This document shows, piece by piece, positions 1 to 8,639 of a stretch of DNA of 26,600 bases (the first letter of the stretch is position 1; every line of letters begins with the position of its first letter). Position numbers and translations under genes: made by a program. The stretch comes from Chrysochromulina tobinii. Its lineage: Eukaryota; Haptophyta; Prymnesiales; Chrysochromulinaceae. The notes under the pieces are model-generated. The model was not told where the DNA came from. It worked only from the letters and a program-made list of their open reading frames with translations, and did not search any database. Where the stretch lies: positions 1 to 26,600 of the forward strand of contig JWZX01001569.1 in assembly GCA_001275005.1 (NCBI GenBank), written 5' to 3'.

Positions 1-2
1 AG

Positions 3-131
3 GCGGCGGCTGCCATGGCGGCGGCGGCCGTGGCGGCGGCGGCCGAGGTGGTCGTGAAGGACATCATCGTCGAGGAGAAGAAGGACATCACCGCCGAGCC
101 GATCGCCGCGCCCACCGCGGGCGCCGCTTAG
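3..131 (+). CDS. C-terminal end of an alanine-rich protein (5' partial)
   Basis: An open frame enters from the left edge and ends at TAG 129-131. The visible 42 residues are an alanine-rich stretch followed by a charged tail with the motifs EVVVKDIIVEEKKD and ITAEPIAAPTAGAA. Codon use is strongly GC-rich at third positions, like the certain genes of this window. There is an in-frame ATG at 15, so a very short separate peptide is formally possible, but entry of the frame from outside the window is more likely. No family can be assigned from this fragment. Confidence 0.5.
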   Translation, partial: AAAAMAAAAVAAAAEVVVKDIIVEEKKDITAEPIAAPTAGAA

Positions 132-968
132 AGTCCCCACAGCGCATCCCATGAAGAAGGGTCCATGCCAGTGCCCACCACGGCGCCTCTCCCGCATCCC
201 ATGCAGAGCGGGGGGGGCACGCGTGCCCCAAGGGCGCCCCAGATGTGAATGTGAACGCCCCAGATGAGCATGCTGTGAACAGTGGGCACGTGAACGGCGG
301 ATGACTCTGCCGGAGCCGTCTGCAAGGTGCACCGTGTACATGTGGGGCATGAATGCCACATGGCGGCCAGAGAGTCCTGGACGCGCGGGCGGGTGCAGCA
401 AGCTGACCATGTCAGAGTGCCACGGCGCGGGGTCTGCCGCGGGCTGTGTTGCAACGTTCGCACATGTGTCCTACGGAGAGAGATTTGTAACTGAACCAAG
501 CCACCCGCACGCCGCATATACCTCCACACGCCAATCCGTAAACGCAAAACGGTAAGGAACTAAGGCCGTAAGGGGCCCACTTCGGGGCCCCGCCAATACA
601 TCGACCAAACCGAAGTCATTTATGGATGGGGTTTCATCCCGTCCACGAAGGCTCTCATCATTAATCTCCCTGGCCGTCGAGCTGTGACTCATCGGGGAAT
701 CATTAAGGGGACGTCCCAGCTCCCAGGGACAGTGCCGGTGCATGAACGCCTGATGACGTGAGTGTGAAGAGCCGAATGCGTTACGGCTATCGACGCGGCA
801 TGTAGACTGTGCGCGCGCGCGCGCGCCAGTCGGCGCACCTCGGCTTCGCCGACATTCAATTTCGTTTCGTTATACTGCGCCCATTTATAACTGTTTCGTT
901 TGCGGACTGATAAAATATGTTGACCGGGTTCTAGTACTCCTTGGCGTCGCACAGTGATCCCCCGCCCC
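132..968. other. Intergenic region, no gene recognised
   Basis: No convincing coding frame on either strand; the short open frames here have no domain or signal sequence. It holds a GC-rich hairpin at 572-591, a (GC)n run around 810-826, and AT-richer tracts just before the next gene, such as tttataa near 883 and gataaaatatg near 909. Those tracts may belong to the promoter of the CBM1 gene, but I cannot define a transcription start. Confidence 0.5.
572..591. repeat. Perfect 7-bp stem hairpin
   Basis: GGGGCCC at 572-578 and GGGCCCC at 585-591 are perfect inverted arms around a 6-nt loop (acttcg). The stem is all G-C pairs. It lies between genes about 440 bp past the first stop codon. No role is known; a 3'-end or RNA structural element is one possibility. 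Confidence 0.55.
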
Positions 969-1613
969 ATGACACACTTCGTGCCCGCCACACTCCTTGT
1001 CTTCGTCAACCTCGTCAAGAGCGATTGCCATAACAAGGAGTATGACCAGTGCGGCGGTCAGGGCTTTCCGGGTGAGACGTGCTGCCCCTCGTATGACAAC
1101 TGCACCTACGTCAACCCTTACTACTCGCAATGCCAGCCAAAGGACCTCTGCCTCAACCCCATGTACGGCCAGTGCGGTGGCTACGACCACAACCAGCCGC
1201 CGCGCCCGTGGAATTCGACGTACCATCACCAGACGTGCTGCCCTGACAGCTTCCTTTGCCAGTACCAGAACGAGTACTTTTCGCAGTGCGTATACGACCC
1301 CGCGAACACGACCTGCTCCCTCGGCTACAAGCAGTGTGGGGGCGAGGGCTGGTCAGGCCCCACTTGCTGCATTCCCGGTTTCGCGTGCCAGCCCGACCCC
1401 GTCAACCCCAAGTACTACAGTGGCTGTGTGCCAGTTCCAGTGTGCTCGAATGCACGCTACGGCCAGTGCGGCGGCATCGGCCCCGACGGCGAGCCTTGGG
1501 ACAGGGCGCACGAGCACGACACGTGCTGCCCCGATGGCTTCGCGTGCATCTTTGACTCGCAATACTACTCGCAGTGCAAGCCGAATATGACCGCAGTCCT
1601 CGAGCTCCGCTGA
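969..1613 (+). CDS. Secreted protein with four CBM1 (fungal-type cellulose-binding) modules
   Basis: The 214-residue product begins with a hydrophobic signal peptide (MTHFVPATLLVFVNLVKS, cleavage about residue 19). The rest is four CBM1 repeats at about residues 25-55, 66-107, 120-153 and 164-203. Each shows the CBM1 signature QCGG, then TCC, a further Cys and an aromatic pair before the last Cys (YYSQC, YFSQC, YYSGC, YYSQC). Repeats 1 and 3 have the compact canonical spacing; repeats 2 and 4 carry about 8-10 extra residues between QCGG and TCC. NxT/S sites occur at about N44, N82, N113 and N206. CBM1 binds crystalline cellulose or chitin through three coplanar aromatics and six Cys form disulfides. 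There is no catalytic domain, so it is a pure binding or scaffold protein of the secretory route, perhaps of scales or cell wall. I chose the first ATG; an upstream GTG at 954 is unlikely in a eukaryote. Confidence 0.9.
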   Translation: MTHFVPATLLVFVNLVKSDCHNKEYDQCGGQGFPGETCCPSYDNCTYVNPYYSQCQPKDLCLNPMYGQCGGYDHNQPPRPWNSTYHHQTCCPDSFLCQYQNEYFSQCVYDPANTTCSLGYKQCGGEGWSGPTCCIPGFACQPDPVNPKYYSGCVPVPVCSNARYGQCGGIGPDGEPWDRAHEHDTCCPDGFACIFDSQYYSQCKPNMTAVLELR

Positions 1614-1663
1614 TCGGAGGTCGCGGGAGATCGCGTGCTCGGTGCTCCGCTGATCGGAGGTCG
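1604..1663. repeat. 20-bp direct repeat overlapping the CBM1 gene stop codon
   Basis: gctccgctgatcggaggtcg occurs perfectly at 1604-1623 and 1644-1663, separated by 20 nt. Each copy contains the small inverted repeat ctccg-ctgat-cggag. The first copy includes the TGA stop of the CBM1 gene (1611-1613), so the duplication joins the coding end to the 3' flank. Confidence 0.85.
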
Positions 1664-2499
1664 CTCGTGTGCCTCCAGGGTGTGCACATGCATGCCGTCT
1701 CCTCTCAGGACGATGCCGAGCTCCACAGCGTGCGAGCATGGGTGTCCGTCAGTGAGGAGCGATCTCCAGTCATCATCTCCAATCATCTCCAGTCATCATC
1801 GCCATGCTTCCGGCTTCCAGATCTGTGATCTGAAGACATCTGAAGCGTGAATGCTGAATCTCATGCTGACGTGATGTGAGCGCCCAACCCCAAGCCAGTA
1901 AGTAAGTAACAGTAGCAACCGCCGCGGAGCGGCAACGGCACACGTGGCGCCCAACCCCAAGCCAAGGCCTCGTGGAGATTTGCGTGTCAGAGTAGTTCTT
2001 GTACATTTGTCTAGCCCGGCGTGCGCGCCAGCGTGCGCGCTGGCCCGCTGCGTCCTGCGAGGAGGCATGGCAAGGGAAGATCATAATTAATCGCGTGGAA
2101 CAATGTCGATTGTCGCGGTAGAAATACGGAACTAAGATGTTACTAAGACGTTCACGTTGAGCAGGCAATGTGAGCAGGAGAAACTGTGTGCGTTCCTCTT
2201 GCCGCGCGTGCGCACATTTGAGGTACGGTGGTACATGTATGACAAAAAAGTCAGATCGTCGTCGGTCGGTAGCAAGCGTCTCGTCGACGTCGATTACGTC
2301 GTCGTAGAGATCGTGCTGCGCTTCTGATGTGATTGCGACTACTTGTCACTTGTGTCTTGTCCCTCTCTCAAATCCACAAGTGCCTCGACACTTGAACAAA
2401 AAGACGAGGATTGCGAATGCAATGAACTCGTTTATAAAGGGTTGGTTCGAGGAATTGCTTCACAAGACGTCGTGTTGAGCGCATGGTTGGCGACGCGCG
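1614..2499. other. Intergenic region with short repeats, no gene recognised
   Basis: No coding frame with recognisable content on either strand. It holds an 18-bp direct repeat gcgcccaaccccaagcca at 1880-1897 and 1947-1964, clustered catctccagtcatcatc-like repeats at about 1768-1803, and an inverted repeat gccagc-gtgcgc-gctggc near 2029-2046. Pyrimidine- and AT-richer sequence just before 2500 may be the promoter of the next gene. Confidence 0.5.
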
Positions 2500-4573
2500 A
2501 TGCGAGCCACAATGCTGCCCGGCAATTACGACTTGCGCGCCATCTCGGCGCGTGCGACCGCGGCGGAGCGACTCGGCTCCAAGCTTCACCAGGCATGCTA
2601 TGCTGCCAACGAGGCTGAGGCCTTGCGGCTCATTGAAGAAGGCGCAGACGTGAACTACATATCGAAGGCGAATCAGCAGAGCCCGCTGCACCAGTGCGCG
2701 ATCCGCGGCCTGCGTACAGCGGGCCTGAAGCTCATTGAGCGCGGTGCTCGCCTCGACCTGCGCGACTACTACGACCGCACTCCGCTTGACGCTGCTCGAG
2801 AGCTCGGCCATCCAGAGTGCGTGCAGCCTTGGAGGCGGGCGGCCACTCAGAGAGAGGAAGCGCCGTCGTCGTGCCCGCCCTCGCCGCCCGACGTCGATCA
2901 GAGTGCGGCCGACGATGCTGACGAGGAAACCGGGATGGACGCCATAGATGCCGTGCCTGCGGCTTTCGACTGGGACGCCGGTGCTGGCGCCGATACCATC
3001 TTCTTCGCGAGCACTGCGGCCCGCCCTCATGACGCGCTGGCAGACATTGCGGCCACGCTGGATGCGAGTTGGCTCACGCGGGCGCCCAAGTCGCTGCAGG
3101 GGCAGGTGCTCTTCACCGTGCGTGCGGCTGTCCCGCCGGCAGCGCTGGCCGCGCGCCTGCTGCGGCTGCGCACCCTTGATTACATCCACGTGATGCTCGT
3201 GAGCTGCGATCTCGGCGAGAATCTCGGCGAGAAGTTGCTCCCGGGCGGCACGCATGCATCCATCGAGGTGCCGAGCCTCGTGGCGGTGCTCGAGGCTGCG
3301 CGGGCCGTGCCGCGCTCCCGATTCGGCGCCGCACTCACCCTGTGGCGCGCGCTGACTGCGGCCGACACGTGCAGTACGGCTGATCGGCGCGAGGCTGCGG
3401 CGACGCTGCCGGATCGCGCGCTTGTCTTCCGTGCTGTGGGGAAGCGCGGCGGTAAGGGTCACAGCTTCAGCTCCGACGAAGCCAAGCGCGCGGCCAAGCG
3501 AGGTCTGACGGAGGCCACCGGCTGCCTCGGCTCGACTGGAACGTACCACTTTGAAGTGCTCTCGCAGGTGCGATCTCCATTGATCTCCCTGGTGGTTTGC
3601 CCTGGTTTGCCCTTGATTGCCCTTGATTGACCGCTTTGAGGTGCTCTCGCAGGTCCATCGGCAGCGCTTCTGGCTGGGCTTGCGACTCAACCAGCTGCCC
3701 CTTGCGCCGCAGCCCACGGCCCCTCAGCTGCGTGAACGCCCCTTGCCCTTGCGTACGCTCGGGGATGCTGACGAAGCTGACGAAGCTGACGAAGCTGACG
3801 AAGCTGACGAAGCTGACTTGTCCTCGCGTGCGCTCGGGGACGCTGCGCCATCACGAGCATCGCCGCCTTTTGGGTCAGCCGGACGGGCGACAAGACCGAA
3901 GCGGCCCCTGCCCACCGCCACGGCACACGCGCGTGGGCTCGATCGAGAAGCTGTGAACAGCAAGGAGGTGCCTGTGAACGGCGAGGAGGTGCCTGTGAGC
4001 CTCACACGTTGGCTGAGTGCGCGGCTGACATCCTTGGGCCTTGACGGCCCCCGTGATGCCCGCGATGCTGTGACGCCTCTGTGGGAAATGCCGCTACGCG
4101 AGCAGCATGCTTTCAAAGCGGCCGAGATGGATCATCTCCTTCGGACTCAGCTCGCGCCGAGCTCGCGCCGAGATGCGGTCGAGATGGACGATCTCGCGAT
4201 CGAGATGGATCGTCTCCATCGGACTCAGCTTGCATCACCGGCCGGCCCACCCGAAGCCCTTCGCTGTGGAGCCCTTCGCTGTGAGCCGTTACGCTTTGCT
4301 GCAGGCGAGGACGCTGCCGCGGCTTGCGCCGGGATCAGCAGCTGCCCAACGACGTCGACGTTTGTGCCAGCCCGGGATGTGTGCGACTTGCATGTCGGCT
4401 TTGACCGCGAGTGTCTCCCGTGCTGCGGATTCCGACTGGGGCTCGCGGGCAGTGTTGACGGGCGGTCGGTGGCGAGCCCGGGAGGAGTGCCGATTGTACC
4501 CGAGTGGATGGTGGCGGTGGCAGCGGAGCTCACAGCATGGCTATGCGAGCGTGCGACGGGCGCCGCCCAATCC

Positions 4574-4612
<39 letters not shown>

Positions 4613-6142
4613 CCAGCAGAAGCACCAGCGCCAGCACCAGCACCACCAGCACCAGCACCACCACCGCCGCCGCCGCCACCACCAGCCCTCGCCACCACCC
4701 TCCTGCCATACACATCTCTCAAGCTCCGAGGAAGCATGCGCACACACGAAGCCATGGCAATGCTCACTCTCACGCCCTCTGTCGTCATCGAGGGCACTGC
4801 CGAGGTCCTCCTGGCGAAACGAATGGTCGAGGCGGCGGCTGCACACGGATTCACTATTGTGAGTGTTCTCGCGCGTAGCGATTGCAGCGGCGCAGAAGGT
4901 GGTGGCCTCCGTGGCGACAGCGACAGCATGGAGAGTTGTCGTGGCATCCGCTCACTCTACTGCGCCAGCCCCGATGACGGAGAGGACGACGGAGCAGCAG
5001 GCAGAGAGATGGGAACCATCACAGAGGTGCTTGCGAGTGGGCTTCGGCTTCGCATCTCGCCGCTCGCCTTCTTCCAGGCGAGCACCTCGGCAGCTGACGT
5101 GCTCTTCGCCACGATCCTTGAGCTCGTCGCCAGATCGTCGCCAGATCGTGGCCAGATCGTGGATTCGCTCGAGCTCGTCGCCAGATCGTCGCCAGATCGT
5201 CGCCAGATCGTGGATTCGCTCGAGCTCGTCGCCAGATCGTCGCCAGATCGTCGCCAGATCGTGGATTCGCTCGAGCCACCGCCTCCTGCCAAGCCACCCT
5301 CGCTGCCCTCGCCGCCGCTGCCCTCGCCGCCCTTGCCGCCACCATCCGCTTACCCGCATCTGCTGCTGGATCTGTGCTGTGGCGGCGGGGCGATCGGCCT
5401 CGAAGTGGCGCGAGCAGCGGCGGCGCACGGCGTGATCACTCGTGTAGTAGGCATTGAGAGCTGCGCAGCCGCCGTAGCCGACGCTCGCCACAACGCGGCG
5501 CTCAACGGCCTGCATGCACCTGCGTACACGGTGTTGCATGCAAAGGCCGAGGAGGGCATTGAGCATGCTCTCGCCTGCTTTCGCTCGGAGCACAAGAACT
5601 CAGTGAGCGACGCCACGGCGATCGACGAGGAGCCTCTGCCCATGACGGCGGCGCCCGACACGACGCGACGGGCGATCGACGAGGAGCCTCTGCCCATCAC
5701 GGCGGCGCCCGACACGACGCGACGCATCACGGTGGTGCTCGACCCGCCGCGCACGGGCCTCGCCCCGTCCGTGTGCAAGGCGCTCCGGGCAGAGAGTGCC
5801 ATCGACCGGATCGTGTTCGTGAGCTGCAACCCGCATGGCCACACGCTGCGCCATGACTACGTGGTCAAGGGCGGCTCGCTCGCGGCCAACACCAAGATCC
5901 TTTGCAGGCGCGGTGGGCGCTCGGCGCCCTTTATTCTCAGCCGTGCCATCCCGGTCGATCTCTTCCCCCACACGCCGCACGTCGAGCTGTGCTTGTGCTT
6001 CGAGAGGGTTGGGGCAGGCGTTGCTCGGCAGGTCGGGAGGAGAGCTGCGAATCTCGGTGAGAATCTCGGGGCGAATCTCGGGAGGAGAGCCAAGCCCACG
6101 GCGAACGCAGCTCAGGTCGCGGGGCTCGCGGCTGGGATGTGA
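2500..6142 (+). CDS. Ankyrin-THUMP-TRMT2A-like tRNA (uracil-5-)-methyltransferase fusion, two exons
   Basis: Exons 2500-3567 and 3653-6142 give 1185 residues. Residues ~26-105 are two to three ankyrin repeats (EGADVN, SPLHQCA, RTPLDAAREL). Residues ~165-375 resemble the THUMP region of THUMPD2/3 (VFRAVGKRGGKGHSFSSDEA); the intron falls inside it and splicing restores FEVLSQ-VHRQRFWLGL. From ~500 on it matches TRMT2A/RumA-family m5U methyltransferases: PLWEMPLREQ, RISPLAFFQ, SAM motif I DLCCGGGAIG (D929), LDPPRTGL (D1053), SCNP with predicted nucleophile C1081, and TPHVEL with predicted base E1134. The expected reaction is SAM-dependent C5 methylation of tRNA uridine. No Met lies between the THUMP part and PLWEMP in the exon-2 frame, so the fusion is the simplest reading. 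Low-complexity inserts (DEA repeat, poly-Ala/Pro, 17-residue repeats) interrupt the enzyme. A second in-frame ATG at 2512 is possible. Further unseen introns cannot be excluded. Confidence 0.85.
3568..3652 (+). other. 85-nt phase-0 intron bounded by a tandem duplication
   Basis: The intron reads GTGCGA...CTCGCAG and interrupts the THUMP region. The 20-nt segments 3550-3569 and 3635-3654 differ at one base and both contain CTCGCAGGT, so an AG|GT junction lies at each end exactly one duplication period (85 nt) apart. The unspliced frame stops at TGA 3628-3630; removing the intron joins two frames into one continuous homologous protein. A separate gene starting at ATG 3617 is the alternative, but that ATG lies within the duplicated, intron-like DNA. 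Confidence 0.85.
3767..3817 (+). repeat. 9-nt coding microsatellite (gctgacgaa)n
   Basis: Five and two-thirds copies of gctgacgaa encode Ala-Asp-Glu repeats in the linker between the THUMP and methyltransferase parts of the fusion protein. The array is flanked by imperfect copies of a cgctcgggga(t/c)gctg segment. Confidence 0.9.
4574..4607 (+). repeat. (GCA)11 trinucleotide run coding poly-alanine
   Basis: Eleven uninterrupted GCA codons encode poly-Ala inside the methyltransferase gene. They are followed by mixed Ala/Glu/Pro repeats and a poly-Pro stretch up to about 4690. This is a low-complexity insertion between conserved TRMT2A segments. Confidence 0.9.
5120..5272 (+). repeat. 51-nt coding minisatellite, three copies
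   Basis: Copies at 5120-5170, 5171-5221 and 5222-5272 encode the 17-residue unit ELVARSSPDR(R/G)QIVDSL, with a partial fourth start (gag) after them. Each unit contains three 11-nt sub-repeats gtcgccagatc (one with g for c). The array keeps the frame and sits just before the SAM-binding motif I, separating it from the preceding FFQAS segment. Confidence 0.95.
5618..5725 (+). repeat. 54-nt coding tandem duplication
   Basis: Units 5618-5671 and 5672-5725 are nearly identical and encode AIDEEPLP(M/I)TAAPDTTRR twice. The duplication precedes the catalytic LDPPRTGL motif and preserves the reading frame. Confidence 0.95.
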
Positions 6143-6468
6143 GGCGTGACGTTTCACTGGAGTTTGTTTTCGCATAAAATTTGAAGCAGCGCAATGTTAA
6201 TATTAGTCACACCGATCGTTGATGTCGCTTAATTTGGCGACATTTGGCGAGCGACGCAAGTGGTGTCGCCGCAGCGCAGTGGCGGGGGTCCACGCGAGAC
6301 GGCACGTCCGAGGGTCCTCAGAAGTCCGAGGGTCCGATCTACCTTGACTTTTTGCATCACACATTTCGCCATTTTGGCAAGTTAGGGTCGAAACAAAGTC
6401 TTTCACGTTGAGACGCCGTGGACGGGCGATTCCCCTTGGAAAGCAGTGCACCCACGCCGCCACCAGCG
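6143..6468. other. Short intergenic region between methyltransferase and kinase genes
   Basis: About 326 nt, AT-richer than the genes. It carries a 12-bp direct repeat gtccgagggtcc (6306-6317 and 6324-6335) and a doubled atttggcga near 6233-6250. It presumably holds the 3' end of the upstream gene and the promoter of the kinase gene. No other gene is visible. Confidence 0.5.
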
Positions 6469-7833
6469 ATGCCACTCATCGCCTCGTTGTGGACGTCGAA
6501 GGTAGAGAAGGACACCGCGGCGGCTGCTGCGAAGAAGGCCGAGAAGGGGACCGCCCGCAAGGGAGCATTGAGCTGGAACTCTTTGGGAACTCTCGGGCAG
6601 CCGCCAGCCGCTCAGGCGCAGCTTGACCTTCAGCTGCAACTAGCAGAGGCGATCCGCCAGAAGCAGCAGCGCGAGGGCCTCGTCGTTGTCCCATGGGAGA
6701 CGATCTCGTTCACCCAGACCACCTTGGCCAAGGGCGCGTTCGGCTCCGTCGCGCTCGCCGAGCTGAACGAGATCGGAGGCATGCAGTGTGCGGTCAAGAT
6801 CGCCGATGTGCACTCGGGCGATGGGCTAAAAGAGGCACTCGCGCTGCTGAATGAGGGCTCGATGAAGAACATGAATCATCCGAACATTGTGAAGACGCTT
6901 GGGATCGCCTTCGACGCGCCCGCAAAGATCGGCTTGATTATGGAGCTCATGAGCTGCTCACTGCATGAGCTGATGCATGGGCATGCCTTCAGAGGCCTGC
7001 GCAGGCACGTGACATGGGCAGACTCGCTGCTCGCGATCGCAACGGACGTCACATCCGGCATGACCTTCCTTCACTACCACAACGTCATCCACCGCGACCT
7101 CAAGCCGCTCAACGTGCTCATGACCGACGGATGGACGGCCAAGGTGGCCGACTTTGGCGAGGTGAAACTCATCAAAGGAGAGGGCGACGCCGGCGTGCGA
7201 GCCGCTGTCAGCACCGCCAGCGGCGTCGCCGTCGAAACCCATTTCAGGTCGGATTTCGGCAGGTCGGGGGGCGTGCGCATTCATGGCACTCCGTCGTATG
7301 TGTCGCCTGAGGCGGCGAGCATCGACATACCCAGTGCGCCACGGGTGGGCAAACCGACGGACGTGTGGAGCTTTGGGTGCTTGCTGGCGCATTGCGCAGC
7401 GCGCGCACCGCCCTACACGGACATGAAACTTCTTTCAGTGCACGACGTGATTCAGCAGCTGCGGGATGGTCGTGCGAAGCCACTCTCGATGGTCGTTGAA
7501 GGTGACAACATGCCTGCGCTGCTTGTGGACATTGCACGGGATTGTACACGCATAGTTCCCGAGCAACGTCCCACGTTTGCCCAGCTCTCACAGCGCCTGT
7601 CGGCACCGAGCTTGGTCCGTACAATTTGCTTCGAGCGGTGGCTCGTCGTCGAGGAGGAAGAGGACGACCTTGAGGCGCGCCGACCACTTGTGAGGCTCAA
7701 CGTACCGACGACGTTGATAAAGGAGCCCAGCGCTGTCGTGGGCAGCGCCAGTGGGGATGGCCGACTCGCCAGCGGCTCAGTTGCCAGCATCCCGAAGCCG
7801 AAGTCCATGGACCATGCATGCGTCATATCATAA
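6469..7833 (+). CDS. TKL-like serine/threonine protein kinase
   Basis: A single open exon gives 454 residues from the first ATG. After an Ala/Lys-rich N-terminus and a Gln-rich helix (about 45-70), a full kinase domain spans about 78-385. It has glycine loop KGAFGSV (88-94), AVK with K110, catalytic loop HRDLKPLNVL (H208, D210, N215), DFG 228-230, GTPSYVSPEA near 272-282 in place of APE, DVWSFGC 298-304 and EQRPTF with R367. The motif set fits the tyrosine-kinase-like group of Ser/Thr kinases. All key residues are present, so it should be active. The segment between DFG and GTPSYVSPE is about 40 residues long, with a Ser/Thr/Gly-rich insert, longer than usual. The C-terminal 70 residues are acidic then Ser-rich and unassigned. 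No transmembrane segment is seen, so it is probably cytosolic. Substrate unknown. Confidence 0.93.
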   Translation: MPLIASLWTSKVEKDTAAAAAKKAEKGTARKGALSWNSLGTLGQPPAAQAQLDLQLQLAEAIRQKQQREGLVVVPWETISFTQTTLAKGAFGSVALAELNEIGGMQCAVKIADVHSGDGLKEALALLNEGSMKNMNHPNIVKTLGIAFDAPAKIGLIMELMSCSLHELMHGHAFRGLRRHVTWADSLLAIATDVTSGMTFLHYHNVIHRDLKPLNVLMTDGWTAKVADFGEVKLIKGEGDAGVRAAVSTASGVAVETHFRSDFGRSGGVRIHGTPSYVSPEAASIDIPSAPRVGKPTDVWSFGCLLAHCAARAPPYTDMKLLSVHDVIQQLRDGRAKPLSMVVEGDNMPALLVDIARDCTRIVPEQRPTFAQLSQRLSAPSLVRTICFERWLVVEEEEDDLEARRPLVRLNVPTTLIKEPSAVVGSASGDGRLASGSVASIPKPKSMDHACVIS

Positions 7834-8639
7834 TCCACTCGCCAACAGCGAAGCCGAAGTTACGTTGCACATTGCCAATGACATGCCGTCATGTTCGATT
7901 CGCGTCGATTCTGCACGTGTCTCCGATGAGCGCCGGCCGCCGCTGTCCGACGGTCGTGTTCGCGCGCTTTCTCGTGTATACGTAGTATGACGTGAGTGTG
8001 AGAGACTCGGAAAGTGCGTGTGGCGCTGTGGCCGGTTTCTCCATGCGGTGGTTCCCTCCGCGCGAATACGTGTGGCGCGGCGTACGCGGAGCCGGCGTAC
8101 ACGACACGATTTAATCGATATTTGGATATAGCTCGCCTATAATATAGTCGATACTGACGGATTGGTCTTCTCATTGGTTTTCGTTATTGCGTGCACGACG
8201 ACCCCGTCGCGTGCTGTGCCGGTCGCGCGCGTTTGCTGTGCGGTGTTGCTCTTGTCTTCGGTCGCCGTTGGGAGCTCGTGCACACACGCGCGCTCCCGCC
8301 ACCGCCGCATGCACCGATGCACCGCACGGTTTTCATCATTCGAGCACATTCACAGCCACACTCAAGATGTGCGTGGCGGCGCGCGCGGCGCATGCAGCAT
8401 TCAGCAGACGGCGGTACGCGTAGCCCAGCAGTCTCTGCCGAATGGATCGATTGTGTGCAAGGGCCCTTGAGCGCGCACCATGGCGCGCACCATGGCGCTC
8501 ACCAGACCTGGCCACGATGGCCGACGGCATGGACGGGCACGACAGGGAAGGCGGGCGGCTGGTAGCGTCGCAGCCCTGAATATGGCGTGTTGGCGAGCCG
8601 AGGGCTGAGGATGGCATAGTTTGAGCAGGCTGACATGTC
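7834..8639. other. Intergenic region, no gene recognised
   Basis: No coding content on either strand beyond chance open frames. There is an AT-rich patch near 8110-8155 (taatcgatatttggatatag, cctataatatag) that could be a promoter-like element, and a doubled gcgcaccatggc at about 8475-8498. Confidence 0.45.

Noticed and set aside
2368-3717. 449-codon open frame on the minus strand
   Set aside because: It is antisense to the ankyrin-THUMP exon, is Arg-rich and low in domain-like content; the plus strand has recognisable ankyrin and THUMP motifs.
4859-4895. Intron beginning GTGAGT inside the methyltransferase exon
   Set aside because: The donor is good, but nearby acceptors would give introns under 40 nt and the frame is open through it; kept as exon.
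3617-6142. Separate methyltransferase gene starting at ATG 3617
   Set aside because: That ATG lies in the duplicated intron sequence, and removing the intron gives a continuous THUMP region in frame with the enzyme.
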